A DNA stretch of 64,000 nt from Pocillopora verrucosa (GCF_036669915.1 NC_089322.1:13664678-13728677), one strand, 5' to 3'; shown: positions 35,301 through 47,840, numbered from the stretch's first letter. A program made the numbers and translations. The notes: generated from the sequence alone by a model not told the origin.

Positions 35301-35607
35301 CTGCGGAAACTGATTTGAAGTATTTTTCATAAGAATGTGCTTTGCAAAGATTTCCAACCTCTTTACTCGACAGCAACCAAAACTAAGCGAATCCCTTCGA
35401 AACATTGTAAACTGGTTGACATGAAGAGCAGCAAGTTAAGCCGTTGTTCCTATTACTAAGTCCAAAGTCATAACCTGCAAGGCTTTAAGATAGAGAAAAA
35501 TGTTTGTCAAAGGGAGAAAAAACCTTACCGTCCAGATTATCACTGTTTGTAGCGTTAGAAAACAACGATAAGAGTGAAAGCGCTATTATCGCAGTCACCC
35601 ACTTCAT
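32350..35607 (-). CDS. Array gene copy D: Trp-rich type I membrane glycoprotein, 368 aa
   Basis: Six exons: 35529..35607, 34844..34932, 34414..34530, 33734..34283, 33270..33429, 32350..32461; 1107 bases, phases closed. The signal peptide is MKWVTAIIALSLLSLFS. Notable differences from the siblings are NSDNLD at the end of exon 1, TWIGAKRW in place of TWNGAKRW, IVKPFVPVICYIADV near the end of exon 4 (an extra Cys and a charge reversal), and a membrane span with an added Cys (FLVCRLCVR). The basic tail is kept. It is a tandem paralog of copies A-C and E on the same strand. The family is not recognised. Confidence 0.85.
33017..33228 (+). mobile_element. MITE family 1 in intron 5 of copy D
   Basis: Starts TTAACCCTTTACACC and ends CAGGGGTTAAAGAGTTA, at the same intronic position as in the other copies. 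Confidence 0.85.
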
Positions 35608-36442
35608 CTCTAATTTGTCTCCAAACTTTTTTTTCTCTCTCACGAAAAGCGCAACCTTGCTCTTGCCGCGAAAACGAAGTGAAGTAAAGATTGACGTTAC
35701 AATAATTCTGTATGACGTAGGCCGCATGTCAACTGCGCGCGCGAGATGGTCGTTAAACTTGGTCCCACACCCAGCTTTAAAGAGTTCTAGAGCGGCAACA
35801 AGATACAACATTCATATAGCTTTTCGATAAAAAGCGGCTTGCTATGATTTTAGATCGGAAATTTTTTCAGGTAATATTGATGGCCTGGTTATCATTTATT
35901 GTTCACACGCGTACGAAAACCTAAGAGAGAAATTAAGAACTAATTAAGGTCGCAGTAAAGCAGTTTTTCCTTCTCTTTACTTTCCTTAATCCCAACCAGT
36001 TATTTTCTGTTGGTTCCCTACCTCTTTCTTTTCTTTCGCTCGCATGACGTCTTCGCTTCAGGCTTACACAGTGACGGCCTGGAAGCAGGTGCACTCCCCG
36101 TCCTAGGTATTGCTTGTTGAGGGAACCTGTAGCAGCTACGGTGAGCGATGGTACATGCGCTTAGGATTCATTTGATATTGGTTTTTGTTAAAAAACTGGA
36201 CCACTGGATGATGCAATTCAAGAGTTTTCATTGGCTTACCCATCATGGGTTGGGAGCCATTATACCATTCTCTAAGCGTTAACTCAAAATTAAAGCGGAG
36301 CCAAAACATTTTCGAGGATACAATTTATCTATATTTTGGGGTGTTTTTAATGAAACAATTATTCCACCCGCGCTTTTTGGATATGAATAAAGGGGGCAAG
36401 TTTCTAAAGAAACTGTGGTGCCGCGTCGGTAGGAGAGTATAA

Positions 36443-36636
36443 CAGGGTAATTTAGTACTACCAGCTGAGTTGATAACGTAAATTGGCCACCGTAAAGAGT
36501 TTGAAAGCTGACGTTTCGAGCGTTAGCCCAACGTCAGAGCGAGAATGAAGGGCTAACGCTCGAAACGTCAGCTTTTAAACTCTGTCTGGTGGCCAATTTA
36601 CGTTATCAACTCGGTTGATAATACTAAATTACCTTG
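36443..36636. repeat. Large palindromic repeat, full copy 3
   Basis: Arms as in 15183-15378. One base change turns CCCTTCGTC into CCCAACGTC next to the centre. Confidence 0.85.
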
Positions 36637-37554
36637 TTGGATATGGGCTGGATTATGACCAACTCGGCCCTACGAGACTCGTTGGCTATCCGAATCATTT
36701 CATATCCAAAGCACGCTCGTGGAATAATTGTTTAGAAGTCGTGCTCCGTTGCCCAACCCGCCACCATAGTCTCCAACAACTGCGCGCAAAAAACTCGGCA
36801 AATCAAAACCATGAATATTTACTCTCCTCTTCCCTGTAGAAAACATATTTTCTGTAACTTCATGGGACTTGAGATGGTATAAAATATATCATGTGAAAGC
36901 TAAAACATCAAAGATCAGTTAATCATTATTTAATCATAAACAAAGCTAGAGTATTGAATCGTTTTGTCAATCAATGTATAGCTATTGTCAACTTTCAAAT
37001 GACACACTGACGGCCATGATATAATTTCATGCACCTTTTCATTTCGAAACACTTGGAAAATATTTGATTCATCCACCAATTTTCTTTTGCATGAAAAACT
37101 AGGCGTTAAAAAAAGAGCGATTTTAACTTCACTCCCTCAACGCATGGACTACCTACAGATTCATTCAATTCCTAAAGTTTCGAATAAATTATTAAGTCAA
37201 AGTGATCAACGCAAAGCGAAATAAAAGCAGTGTGGAATAAACGCAAAGAGATTGCATGAAGCTGTCCTACAGCACTAAGCGTAGATTGAGCATTATGTAA
37301 AGATTTCCTCAAGGAAAAGGGAAACACTGTTAATTTTCAGGACAAATGAGATTTAATGTCTCCCACATTAGTTCAGGAGATCTCCAGGGAAATTGCATGC
37401 GGTTATGCCTCAGCTGTACCATGTAGATGCAAAAATCCTCTATAGTCAGGGGATATTGGTTGTGTTACAAAAAATTTACCCGATCCCCCCTTAGGGCTCT
37501 GCAGTATTCAAATGATTCTCCCTCATTGGCAGTTAATTTTCTGTACTCCCCCCT

Positions 37555-37636
37555 TTAACCCTTTAACTCTCATGAGTGACCAAGACAGAATTTCTCCTTA
37601 CAATATCAATACAATATCAAGCAGATAAGTTATGAG
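37555..37636 (+). mobile_element. MITE family 2, 3'-truncated copy
   Basis: Begins TTAACCCTTTAACTCTCATG and breaks off at the same place as the 29396 copy, joining the same downstream spacer sequence. Confidence 0.8.
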
Positions 37637-38159
37637 TGATAAATTGCGCATTTAGTTTCCTATGCTTGAGAAAGCTTACCGTAAAATTCATCAGAAATGT
37701 ATCTTCATTTCTTGTTAGTTGTTCTTCTGCTGTCGTTTTCACAGGGATGATCTCTATTATCTCTTTCTTTCTCGGCTGGAAATGCGAGGAACACCAAAGC
37801 AATTTTGAAACTGAACATAAGAAAACGCACTCCTATCAATAAGTAATTTACTCAACCGCCCTCTGAATAAAATATCTGTTTCTATCTGTTTCTATCTGTT
37901 TCTTACATTACCTGAATAGGGGTCGTGAAATTTCATCTTTTCTCGGAAAAGGGTAAGAGTGTGTGTTTGCCCTAAATTGGCTGGTAAAATGTTCCAAAGC
38001 ACCGCTTCATTATAGCTGAAGTTTGTTTTTGAGAGCTAGTGCAGGGTATTGGAACAGCTAACTTGCCCAAAGAATCCCTTAAAAAATAGTTAGATATTTC
38101 ATTCCGATGAATAAACATTAATTTCAGATAATCAAGGGCAATACCATTAAGTAATTTAT

Positions 38160-38628
38160 GATCCGTTGTTTTTTTTCAGAATTTTCGTCGAAGATCAAGT
38201 TTTTCCCACTCTTAAGTCTTACAAAAAGATCATCAACGTTGGCATCGTAGGAAGAAGAGGTCAAAATACGCGCAGTGCGATTCTGTAGTTTTTGTAATTT
38301 AGTTGCGAAACATTTATTGCAATTCCCCCATAAGAACTTGATTGAGGTTGAACTAAAGCATGATAGATGCATAGGAGCGTTTCAAATGGGACAAAGGACC
38401 TACCTCGCCTGGAGATGCCAATGCCAGAGGCAACTTCTTTTCAGATATTTCGATATCAGTATATTCCAAGGTAAATTTTTATCTGTATATACACCAAGAA
38501 ATCTTCTAAATGAAACTTGCTTTATAGAGTTACGGTCAATAGTAAGACACAGGGGTCCATTAAAAGTAGCCAACTTTCGTCTTGAAACTATTAACATGAA
38601 CTCAGTCTTTGACTTATTAAGAGAGATG
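38160..38628 (-). pseudogene. LINE reverse-transcriptase fragment
   Basis: Minus-strand pieces contain FRRFLGVYTDKNLPWN and KLQKLQNRTARILTSSSYDA with frame breaks between them. Same element and same ends as the fragments in the other spacers. Confidence 0.75.
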
Positions 38629-39419
38629 AATAAAGGGGTAAGTTTCTAAAGAAACTGTAGTCCTGCGTCGGTGGGAGAGTATTGCAGATAATTTAGTGTT
38701 GACAACTGAGTTGAAAACGTAAATTGGTCACCGTAAAGAGTTAAAAGGCTACGTTAGCCCTTCGTCAATCGCTCTGACAATAAATTCGTTTCTATTTCAT
38801 GTAGCCTTGTTGTTATTTGAATGAAAGTGATCCTCGCAGTAATGTGCACTACTTGGGCAGTGGTGTATTTGTTTGTTTTTTTCAGTCGAAACACGTCTGC
38901 GCATCCTTGCATCCAACTGCACGTCTACCCGGCAAATGGTTTCAATATGCATTCATTATCCGTCGTTAAACGTGTAGTATTTATCTACAGGTGCGAATTT
39001 TTGAAAAGAACCACAAAGCAAAGTATAGAACGATCAAACCAATCCCGAACTACTTTCAACCCCGAATTAAAATTTGCCACACTTTCGGGATACAATCTTT
39101 TATCTTCAACTTCTCCTGGAAAGGGCGTAATTTCACGTTAATGGCAGGAATAGAGATTACTCTGATTTATTGACCATAAGAACGCAGCCGTCGCTTTCAA
39201 CACAACCAGACTATAAAGATAAACCGCATCGAACAACTTTTAATGGAAGAAAACTCAAAAGCCACCACTTAAATGACATTTTCAATATCTCAAAACTGCA
39301 TTTAACAGAATAACACAAAATCCAGGATTTTCACCGAGTCAACGGATTTTAAGATTCTTTTTTTTTTTTTTTTTTTTTTCATTTTTGAGGCAACAAAACA
39401 AAGTAAACATAATTGGCGA

Positions 39420-42400
39420 CTACCAGTCGTCAATTCTCTTCTTTTTCTTATGCTTTCGTTTCGGCTGCCAAATTGGTTTCTGTGGTTTGGGTGGCATATT
39501 AGCGGCAGCCTTTCTGTCTTTGTACTCTTTCCTGCAAGAAATGACAAGCATAGAATAAGGAATGCTTATTGAAGTCAGATTTCTTCATTAATTCAGTTCA
39601 ATATTGAACCAGTTTTTTATCAACCGTAAATCTGACGCATGCGCGCAATGGATGGACTTTTGATCCAAAAGGGAACAGGTGACAACACTTCAAAGGCTCT
39701 GTTTTTATATCTGTGTAGCTTCGTGATAACAGTAGAATTTCTACTAATTGCTTAAAAAATTTGCACTGCATTTAATAGGGGTCGAATCCCTTGCAAATCA
39801 TGATATTTGACACAGTTGTAGGAGCTACTTAGTGTTATACACATCTTAAAAACCTTCCGCTATATTTCTAAGTCGTAATTTTCAATTCGTTCCTATCCTA
39901 TACATTCCAGTACTTTCTATATCATTTTGTGTACTTTCTAGTCTCTTGCAGGGCATTAGATTGAAGGTAATTTTCGCGCCAAATATCACTGGATGGCAAC
40001 TGACTCATGGGAACTAATCACCTATTAGGGAGACCTCGCTCGTTTGGCTACTGATTTCAAACAAAATAATCTTAACCCTTTACACCATAACATTAGTATT
40101 CATATTTCCGCACTGTTCTCTTTAAATTTGCTATGGTACTGACAAGGAGTATTTTTGATTGACAATAAGGGGTTTCTAAAATGAGTGATCATTTCCTTTA
40201 TTCTCATAACCTTTCTGTTTGATTTAAGGCTGATATTGTGAGGAGAAATTAGAGGCCAGCCACTCTCAGGAGTTAAAGAGTTATTAATTTTTTAAAAACA
40301 GTTATTTCGCAGGATATAACTTACCATTTCCGTCCGATGAATTTCACAGTTCGCACACATAACCGGTAAACGAGAAAAACAGCAACCAAAAGAGAAACAT
40401 TGACGACTAAACCAGCGGAGAAAGCGTAGACGCCATCTTGCCAGGAAACGAAATCAAAGCGAGTTTGAATTTGTTTCACATGATCTGTTGGAAAAAAAAA
40501 CTAATGTCATGGATAGTGAACAAAAAAAAGTTTCCAAAAACTAGTAACCGCTCTTTTTCTTTGAATCGAATGTAATAATTGTGGTATGAAATTGTGCAGC
40601 TGCAGAAATAAAAAGAACTTGAGTCATCCTCTATAAATTGCATCGTATGGCCCGTGTAAAAGAAAATAGCTGATTATAGATAATAATGATAAATCCAGCT
40701 CAGCCGAAAGTGAGAAGGGAAATGATCTCTCTCTCTGCTGCCAGGCCAACTTGTGAAGTGGAAATTCAATTCTGAGCAGAGTTGACTTACCATGTAGGAA
40801 ACCAAAATATAAATCAACTGCAACATCAGTGATATAAGAGAAGACAGGCACAAATGGTTCAACAATCCACTTCACTCCGTAAATCATCATCTGGATCAGC
40901 TCAGCTGACTTATTTTGGACCATGTCGGAAAATACATATGTCGCAGTTATGGTAAAATCCGCCAAGCACTGAAGTCCATTCCATAAAATCCAAGCTAACC
41001 ATTCCGTACAGTTCCATATCAATTTTCCAACCCACCGCTTCGCTCCATTCCACGTCAAGTCTGAGAACCATTCAAATTTCTCCCGAGTCCAATTAACCGT
41101 TCCAATCCAGGTGTACTGAAGTCCATACCATACTTTTCCAATCACTACCCTTGAGACCATAATGCATTTCTTCCAAATCCCTGAGGTCATTTCCAACGTA
41201 CCGTCATGCACCTGGGTCATTACCGTCACTGTAAAGTTCCACATCCGAGATATCAATGCAGGAGTTGTAATCTCGAAAACCTCATGGTCAGAGCACGTCG
41301 TGTTTCTGAGATACTCAGGGATTTCTTTGCACTTGAAGATCTGACAATGATGATTTAGAGTCATTGGCCATGTGAAATACGGAAAAGTAGTCCGGTTAGC
41401 TTAGTACTTTAAAACATAAAAATATGAACGGTAAACGGAAGATAAAACGAACCATCAAATCTAATACCTTTGAATGTTTAGGTCTGGTGTAGCCATACGC
41501 TTTGCTGTTAACTTCAATGGAATTCTTTTCGTAAATCAACTTCAGGTCAACATCCATGGAGGGAATTTGTATCTTAACCGCAATCTGTTGTTCAAGACAA
41601 AAAAACCTTCATATCAAAATGGCTGCAAATGTTTTAACTCTGAAGATTTTTTTTAAAATTTATTGTAAATGCTGCAAGCACTAAAAAATTGGTTCAAGCA
41701 GCTGGATTTTCCTGGTTTCAATAACGACGCGCGAATCGCTGGTACCTATTTATACTTATTGGTTGGTGAAAGACGCTGCAAGAGTTGTGCGTCTTTTCCG
41801 CGAGACAAGGTTTCAAATTACAAATAGGATATTTTTCGGAACTGCATTTCTGTGCAGCCAACAATAAGTATGCCTTAAAAATCTAAATTTCGGCAAACCT
41901 TGTTGTTCCACTTTCCAGTCATCATCATCATCTTGTGTTCGTTGAAATCATTCGGCTCTTGCCTCTCACTGACTCGAGTAAACGTTTCTACGCATGAAAA
42001 AGTAAGTAATTTGGTACAATAGTGAATTGTATTAGTGTAGCGTAAAGTGACGTAGCGTATGTCCATGTAATGACTTGTATGGTAACATCTTCCGAAAATA
42101 AATATGTTTTATAAATTTCCATGCATTGTTAAAGCATGTTGAATTTCTTTCATTGTCGTGCACTTGACGATTCTTTAAAATGATCAAGGAATGTTCATTT
42201 TGAAAGAAACTTGAAAGGATTTAGCGCAACTTTTAAGTTTAAAACCTTTTGTAAAGCGCGCAAAACTAAGAAATGAACTTAAAACCACGCGCGCAGTAAC
42301 CATAGGAACTAGAAACATTTGATCTGCGGAAACTGATTTGAAGTATTTTTCATAAGAATGTGCTTTGCAAAAATTTCTAACCTCTTTACTAGACAGCAAC

Positions 42401-42630
42401 GAAAACTAAGCGAATCCCTTCGAAACATTGTAAACCGGTTGACATGAAGAGCAGCAATTTAAGCCGTTGTTCCTATTACTAAGTCCAAAGTCATTACCTG
42501 CAAGGCTTTAAGATAGAGAAAAATGTTTGTCAAAGGGAGAAAAAGCCTTACCGTCCAGATTAGCACTGTTTGTAGCGTTAGAATACAACGATAAAAGCGA
42601 AAGCGCTATTATCGCAGTCACCCACTTCAT
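39420..42630 (-). CDS. Array gene copy E: Trp-rich type I membrane glycoprotein, 368 aa
   Basis: Six exons: 42552..42630, 41899..41987, 41468..41584, 40791..41340, 40325..40484, 39420..39531; 1107 bases, phases closed. This is the right-most and first-in-orientation copy. The ectodomain is nearly identical to copy C (for example FSDMVQNKS). Sequons, single membrane span and basic tail are present. Of the two upstream TGACGT motifs shared by the siblings, the first is mutated (TGATGT) and the second (TGACGT) is kept. The upstream in-frame extension seen in copies A, C and D is broken, as in copy B, which supports the Met at 42630 as start. The family is not recognised. Confidence 0.85.
40072..40283 (+). 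mobile_element. MITE family 1 in intron 5 of copy E
   Basis: Starts TTAACCCTTTACACC and ends AGGAGTTAAAGAGTTA, at the same intronic position as in the other copies. Confidence 0.85.
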
Positions 42631-43425
42631 CTCTAATTTGTCTCCAAACTTTTTTTTTCTCTCTCACGAAAAGCGCAACCTTGCTCTTACCGCGAAAACG
42701 AAGTGAAGTAAAGATTGATGTTACAATAATTCTGTGTGACGTAGGCCGCATGTCAACTGCGCGCGCGAGATGGTCGTTAAACTTGGTCCCACACCCGGCT
42801 TTAGAGAGTTCTAGAGCGGCAACAAGATATAACATTCATATAGCTTTTCGATAAAAAGCAGCTTGCGCTGATTTTAGATCGGAAATTTTTTCAGGTAATA
42901 TTGATGGCCTGGTTATCATTTATTGTTCACACGCGTACGAAAACCTAAGAGAGAAATTAAGAATTAATTAAGGTCGCAATAAAGCAGTTTTTCCTTCTCT
43001 TTACTTTCCTTAATCCCAACCAGTTATTTTCTGTTGGTTCCCTACCACTTTCTTTTCTTTCGCTCGCATGACGTCTTCGCTTCAGGCTTACACAATGACG
43101 GCCTGGAAGCAGGTGCACTCCCCGTCCTAAGTATTGCTTGTTGAAGGAACCTGTAGCAGCTATGGTGAGTGATGGTACATGCGCTTATGATTCATTTAAT
43201 GTTGGTTTTTATTAAAAAACTGGACCACTGGATGATGCAATTCAAGAGTTTTCATTGGCTTACCCATCATGGGTTGTGAGTCATTATACCATGCTCTAAG
43301 CGTTAACTCAAAATTAAAGCGGAGCCAAAGCATTTTCGCCGAGGATACAATTTATCTATATTTTGGGGTGTTTTTAATGAAACAATTATTCCACCCGCGC
43401 TTTTTGGATATGAATAAAGGGGGCA

Positions 43426-43460
<35 letters not shown>

Positions 43461-45017
43461 AGAGTATAACAGGGTAATTTAGTGTTATCAACTGAGTTGA
43501 TAACGTAAATTGGCCACCGTAAAGAGTTTGAAAGTTGACGTTTCGAGCGTTAGCCCTTCGTCAGAGCGAGAATGAAGGGCTAACGCTCGAAACGTTAGCT
43601 TTTAAACTCTGAACGGTGGCCAATTTACGTTATCAACTCGGTTGATAATACTAAACTACCTTGTTAGATATGGGCTGGATTAAGACCATCTCGGCCCTAC
43701 GGGACTCGTCGGCTATCAATCATTTCATATCCAAAGCATGCTCGTGGAATAATTGTTTAGAAGTCGTGCTCCGTTGCCCAACCCGCCACCATAGTCTCCA
43801 ACAACTGCGCGCAAAAAATTCGGCATATCAAAACCATCAATATTTACTGTTCCCCTTCCCTGAAGAAAACATATTTTCTGTAACTTCATGGGACTTGAGA
43901 TGATAACTTCGATTTCTGATAATTTAAACGATCTATAAACTTGAAATATTTGTGTGTATGATCGCTTATTATGTAAGGTTTATTCTCTTCATCACGGAGG
44001 TGGTCTATCAATACTAAAATATATCATATGAATGCTAAAACATCAAAGATCAGTCAATCATTATTTAATCATAAACAATGCTTGAGTATAGAATTGTTTT
44101 GTCAAACAATGTATAACGCGGCCAATCAAAACGACTTTATACTGCCAGAAACTATTTAAAAACACCTGCCTGCCGTATGAAACCTTCACCGTGTGAGTAA
44201 GCAACTTTAATCACCTTCTAGAATTTTAAAAGTTTACTGAGTCAGAAGTTAAAACTCTCTGGACGAAATTTAACAGTTCTTCGCCAACACGCTTCCCCCA
44301 TGGTAAGTGGTTATTTGAGCATTACATTTCAAAGACAGATTCGTTTGATGTTTTTTATAACGAAAAATCTTGCGACAAGCGAAATTGTGATATCATTATG
44401 AAACACAGATCTGATGATTTCCATATGCGAACGTAACCATGTAACGTAGCTATTGTCAATGGTCGAACGACACACTGACGGCCATGATATAATTTCATGC
44501 ACCTTTTCATTTCGAAAAACTTGGAAAATATTTGATACATTCACCAAGTTTCTTTTGCATGAAAAACTAGACGTTAAAAAAAGAGCGATTTTAACTTTAC
44601 TCCCTCATGGACTACCTACAGATTCATTCAATTCCTAAAGTTTCAAATAAATTATTAAGTCAAAGTGATTAAAGCAGAGCGAATTTAAAGCAGTGTGGAA
44701 TAAACGCAAAGAGATTGCATGAAACTGTCCTACAGCACTAAGTATAGATTGAGCATTACGTAACGATTTCCTCAAGGAAAAGAGAAACACTGTTAATTTT
44801 CAGGACAAATGAGATTTAATGTCTCCCACGTTAGTCCAGGTGATATCCAGGGAATTTGCATGCGATTACGCCTCAGCGGCATCATGTAGATGCAAAAGTC
44901 CTCTATAGTCAGGGGATGTTGGTTGTGTTATAAAAAATTTACCCGATCCCCCCTTAGGGCTCTGCAGTATGCAAATGATCCTCACTCATTGGCGGTTAAT
45001 TTTCTGTACTCCCCTCT
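42631..45017. other. Right flank of the tandem array
   Basis: Homologous to the 27025-29395 part of the C-D spacer, including palindromic repeat 43468-43667, and ends at an intact MITE family 2 copy (45018). No gene of its own is seen. Several short open frames here recur in other spacers only as repeats. Confidence 0.65.
43468..43667. repeat. Large palindromic repeat, full copy 4
   Basis: The best-preserved copy, with arms matching out to AGGGTAATTTAGTGTTATCA on the left and its complement-like partner ending at CTAAACTACCTTGTT. Confidence 0.9.
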
Positions 45018-45227
45018 TTAACCCTTTAACTCTCATGAGTGACCAAGACAGAATTTCTCCTCACAACATCAATACAACATCAACCAGATAAGTGATGAGA
45101 ATAAATAAAAATATCAATCTGCGGATAACTACTTGATCAAATGCTAAATTCTCTGAACTAAAATTATAAGAATTGTATGGTTGACAGTAAGGAGAATTAA
45201 AAATTTGATCTGGCAGTTAAAGGGTTA
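45018..45227 (+). mobile_element. MITE family 2, full copy (about 210 bp)
   Basis: Termini are TTTAACCCTTTAACTCTCAT and GGCAGTTAAAGGGTTAA, an imperfect terminal inverted repeat. The interior (AATTGTATGGTTGACAGTAA) matches the copy at 51381-51590. Confidence 0.85.
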
Positions 45228-45259
45228 AAATCTGATGGCGACGACTGATCCTCCCTCCA

Positions 45260-45431
45260 TTCCCCTCCCCCCCCCCCCGAAAATGATGTGATCCCTAGAG
45301 TCCTCTGACCCTCCGTAGACGATATAGCCTACGTCAGGAGCATGGGCTCCTGCCTACGTGTAGCCGCACCCTTCCCCCCAAGGTGTTATCTCGCCTCCAT
45401 TTCACCTTGGGGGGGGGGGAGGTACGGCTAA
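45260..45431. repeat. Poly-C tract and GC-rich foldback structures
   Basis: A C-run near 45263-45278 is followed by CAGGAGCATGGGCTCCTG (7-bp hairpin). A longer inverted pair then runs from TAGCCGCACCCTTCCCCCC to a G-run (GGGGGGGGGAGGTACGGCTA). It lies just upstream of the PAN-like gene. Confidence 0.75.
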
Positions 45432-45591
45432 ACGTGAGCTACAGGCGATAAGTAATGACTGCTCCTTTCCAGCGGTCAATAAGATTTTAGCCGGTCTGTT
45501 GCGATTATTAATGATATCATTGCTCAGCGATAAGATTCCGTCATCAAACTTGATTTGAATTCTCTTTATCCTTTTCCAGCGGGATCACAGA

Positions 45592-45894
45592 ATGACACTG
45601 CACCCAGTAATCATCCTCTTCATGTTGGTGTTCATTGCAAACCCATCTGATCAGAGCTGCGGCCAATCGAAATCATCCGAGATGCACTTTGTGCTGAAGG
45701 GGCATGCGTACAATTCAAGTCAGGTTGCAGATTACCCGTCATGCCTGATGACCTGTGTCAGGGAAACAAACTGCGTCAGTTGTAACTTCAACTTCATGAC
45801 CCGAATATGTGACTTAAACAGCAAAACAAAAGCGACAGAGCCAGGCAGTTTTAAAGCTCAAGATTACAGCGTGTATACAGAAATGCTTAAGTAG
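45592..45894 (+). CDS. Small secreted PAN/Apple-like domain protein, 100 aa
   Basis: Begins with a signal peptide (TLHPVIILFMLVFIANP), then one compact Cys-rich domain with the spacing CLMTCVRETNCVSCNFNF and ICDLN. This fits the PAN/Apple fold (C-x-x-x-C, C-x-S-x-x-F/Y-N-F, C-x-L-N). The family binds proteins or glycans; single-domain secreted versions are common in cnidarians. The domain ends close to the stop, so the protein is essentially signal plus one PAN domain. A splice-acceptor-like TTTTCCAG lies 13 bases upstream of the ATG, so a 5' UTR exon may precede it. No clear poly(A) signal was found within 300 bases. It could alternatively be the first coding exon of a longer gene, but an in-frame stop follows without a donor. 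Confidence 0.7.
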   Translation: MTLHPVIILFMLVFIANPSDQSCGQSKSSEMHFVLKGHAYNSSQVADYPSCLMTCVRETNCVSCNFNFMTRICDLNSKTKATEPGSFKAQDYSVYTEMLK

Positions 45895-46486
45895 ACGTTT
45901 AATCTTAAATAGAATGACTTACAACTTTTATAGCAAGATAAATTTCTTGAGAATATAGCTAAAGTAATGTAATTATTTTGTAGCGAAGAGCAATTCTCGA
46001 CTCAAAGTCGAAAGTGGTATGGGACTGCATGAGTGTCCATTACTACACTCTAATGGTCTACAAAACTCGTGAAAATACAATTCTGTGTCTAGCCCGTAAG
46101 CAAGCCCTCCCTTGAACAACGCGAGCAGGCGAGAGGTATGCAAAGGATCTATTACTGTCTTCTAATCTCTAGTGCCATACTATGCGGTGAATCTCTCCCC
46201 GACTCTTCTAAAATCTTTCCACGAGAGCAGAAACGCGTGTCCTGCAGCGCTAATGTGATCATGAATTTTCTCGATGCACACTGCACTTTGAAATGTTACA
46301 CATATAGTGGAAATGAATTTTAATGCAATCTCTACTTCATAATTTCTCAATTTTCCAACGCTTCAGACTATCCTCCCTTCCTCGTCCGCCGTCCATCGTT
46401 TCGCGGGCGCACACCACTCTCTTCCAAGGATGAAGCCTGAAAACCAGTTTTCTAAGTGATCCTTATCTGCTCAAAAATGTTACCTT
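45895..46486. other. Intergenic; one doubtful short secreted-like frame
   Basis: A 61-codon plus-strand frame at 46138-46323 starts with a signal-peptide-like stretch (YCLLISSAILCGESLP) and carries five cysteines. Without splice sites or similarity I do not call it a gene; it might be a decayed relative of the PAN-like neighbour. Confidence 0.3.
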
Positions 46487-46697
46487 TCAACCCTTTACAC
46501 CCTAATATCAGTATGCATATTCTCCACACTGTTCTTTATGCATTTCCTAAGGTGCTGACAAGGAGAATTTGTTTGCTAATCAAAAGGTTCTTTCTCTGGT
46601 GACCATTTCCTTTATTCTCATGACCTTAATGTGTGATTCAGGGCTGATATTGTAGGGAGAAATTAGATGCTAATCACTCTTAGGGTTTAAAGGGTTA
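46487..46697 (+). mobile_element. MITE family 1, well-preserved copy
   Basis: Termini are CAACCCTTTACACCCTAATA and CTTAGGGTTTAAAGGGTTAA, clear terminal inverted repeats. It is the best reference copy in the window. Confidence 0.9.
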
Positions 46698-47840
46698 AAT
46701 GAGTTGCCGTCATTGCAATGTTTGCACAAAAGTGCATTTGCTAAAGCGGAGAATACTCAATAGCACTTATTGGCGTTTCTGGTTTTCTTTCCTCCATAGC
46801 GATAACAGATGAGGTTAATTTATTATTTTGTAGAAAAGTTTGTGGTTATTCATCGTTGTTAATAACAATAAAAGTTAAGTTTTATCTACATCACGCATGA
46901 CTACATCGTGAGACAAACGAAAAACTTTTATTTATTATTTTCTTCGAAAATTGAACATTTTCCTGCTTGTGTGTCCTTGATTTCCACACAGTGAAAGCAT
47001 CAAATTAAACCTGCTGAGCATTTCAATGTTATCCTCAATCTGACAAAACATTTTAAAATGCTTTCACCACAGTATCCCGTTCCAGGTGTTTAGCTGGTAA
47101 AACGAAGCGCAATTATAATGAACAGCGCTAGAGTAGCGTAAGTTATGATCTAAACCTCACTCCAATCGCACCGTTCAATATTTCGCTCCGTTTTACTCTG
47201 AACACCTATCTCCTCAGCAAATGTCCTTGAGACAATGTTTACCAGAAGTACCGGCGGCAGATGTCTTCAGTGGCTGCTCATTTTTGAAGCACCAGCCACT
47301 TAAATTAAAGAAAAAACTTTAAAAGGCCTTTCTTGATCTGAAATAGATTTTAAACTCTGGTGTATTACCGTTCGCGTTATTGAAGAATGATTAAAACTGG
47401 AGAGAAAACAAGAATTAGAAGCCAAGGGGATAATTTGCTAGTGGAGTAGATGATTGTGCCTTTTGGGTGCCAGGTCCCGCCAGCTATCTTTCTTTTTAGG
47501 CTGGCTACTTAAAAATCTTTGGAAAATATTATATTAGGGCGAACTCTGTTCTTGTCCAAATCTCTGCTGTTAAGAGCTACACTTGACTCAAAGTCTCCAT
47601 CGTAGACATTTGGGCTGTCACGTAACGTTCTTTGTCTGCTGTGACCTCCTGGAGAACGACAGCGTAGGAGACTATCGGGGGTGAGCTCGGGGGTGTTGAG
47701 AGATTCTTCTCGCCCTTTTGCAACGACGTTCCCCTGTCAGCGGATATCCGCGTGAAGAGAGACGTGCAGCTTTCTAAATCTCCACTCTTGTAAACACTCG
47801 TCAAGTATTCCCTGCCATTTACTTCTACGGCTTAATTTAA
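46698..47840. other. Intergenic, no gene seen
   Basis: AT-rich DNA with a short minus-strand frame (47577-47804) that has no recognisable domain or splice support. CACAGTGAAAGCATC and a related inverted GATGC-like motif near 46990-47065 are too weak to annotate. Confidence 0.45.

Larger units (their letters stand above)
35608..39419. other. Spacer between array copies D and E (3.8 kb)
   Basis: Holds the 5' flank of copy D, palindromic repeat 36443-36636, a truncated MITE family 2 copy (37555-37636), a LINE RT remnant (38160-38628), a palindromic arm (38685-38775), and a SINE tail remnant (about 38820-38865) without its tRNA head. No independent gene is supported. Confidence 0.65.

Noticed and set aside
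9655-45017. Array mistaken for a CRISPR or satellite array
   Set aside because: The repeat units are 5.7-8.6 kb genes with spliced frames; there are no short regular repeats with unique spacers.
47577-47804. Minus-strand 75-codon frame
   Set aside because: No domain, no splice signals, and no similarity to neighbours.
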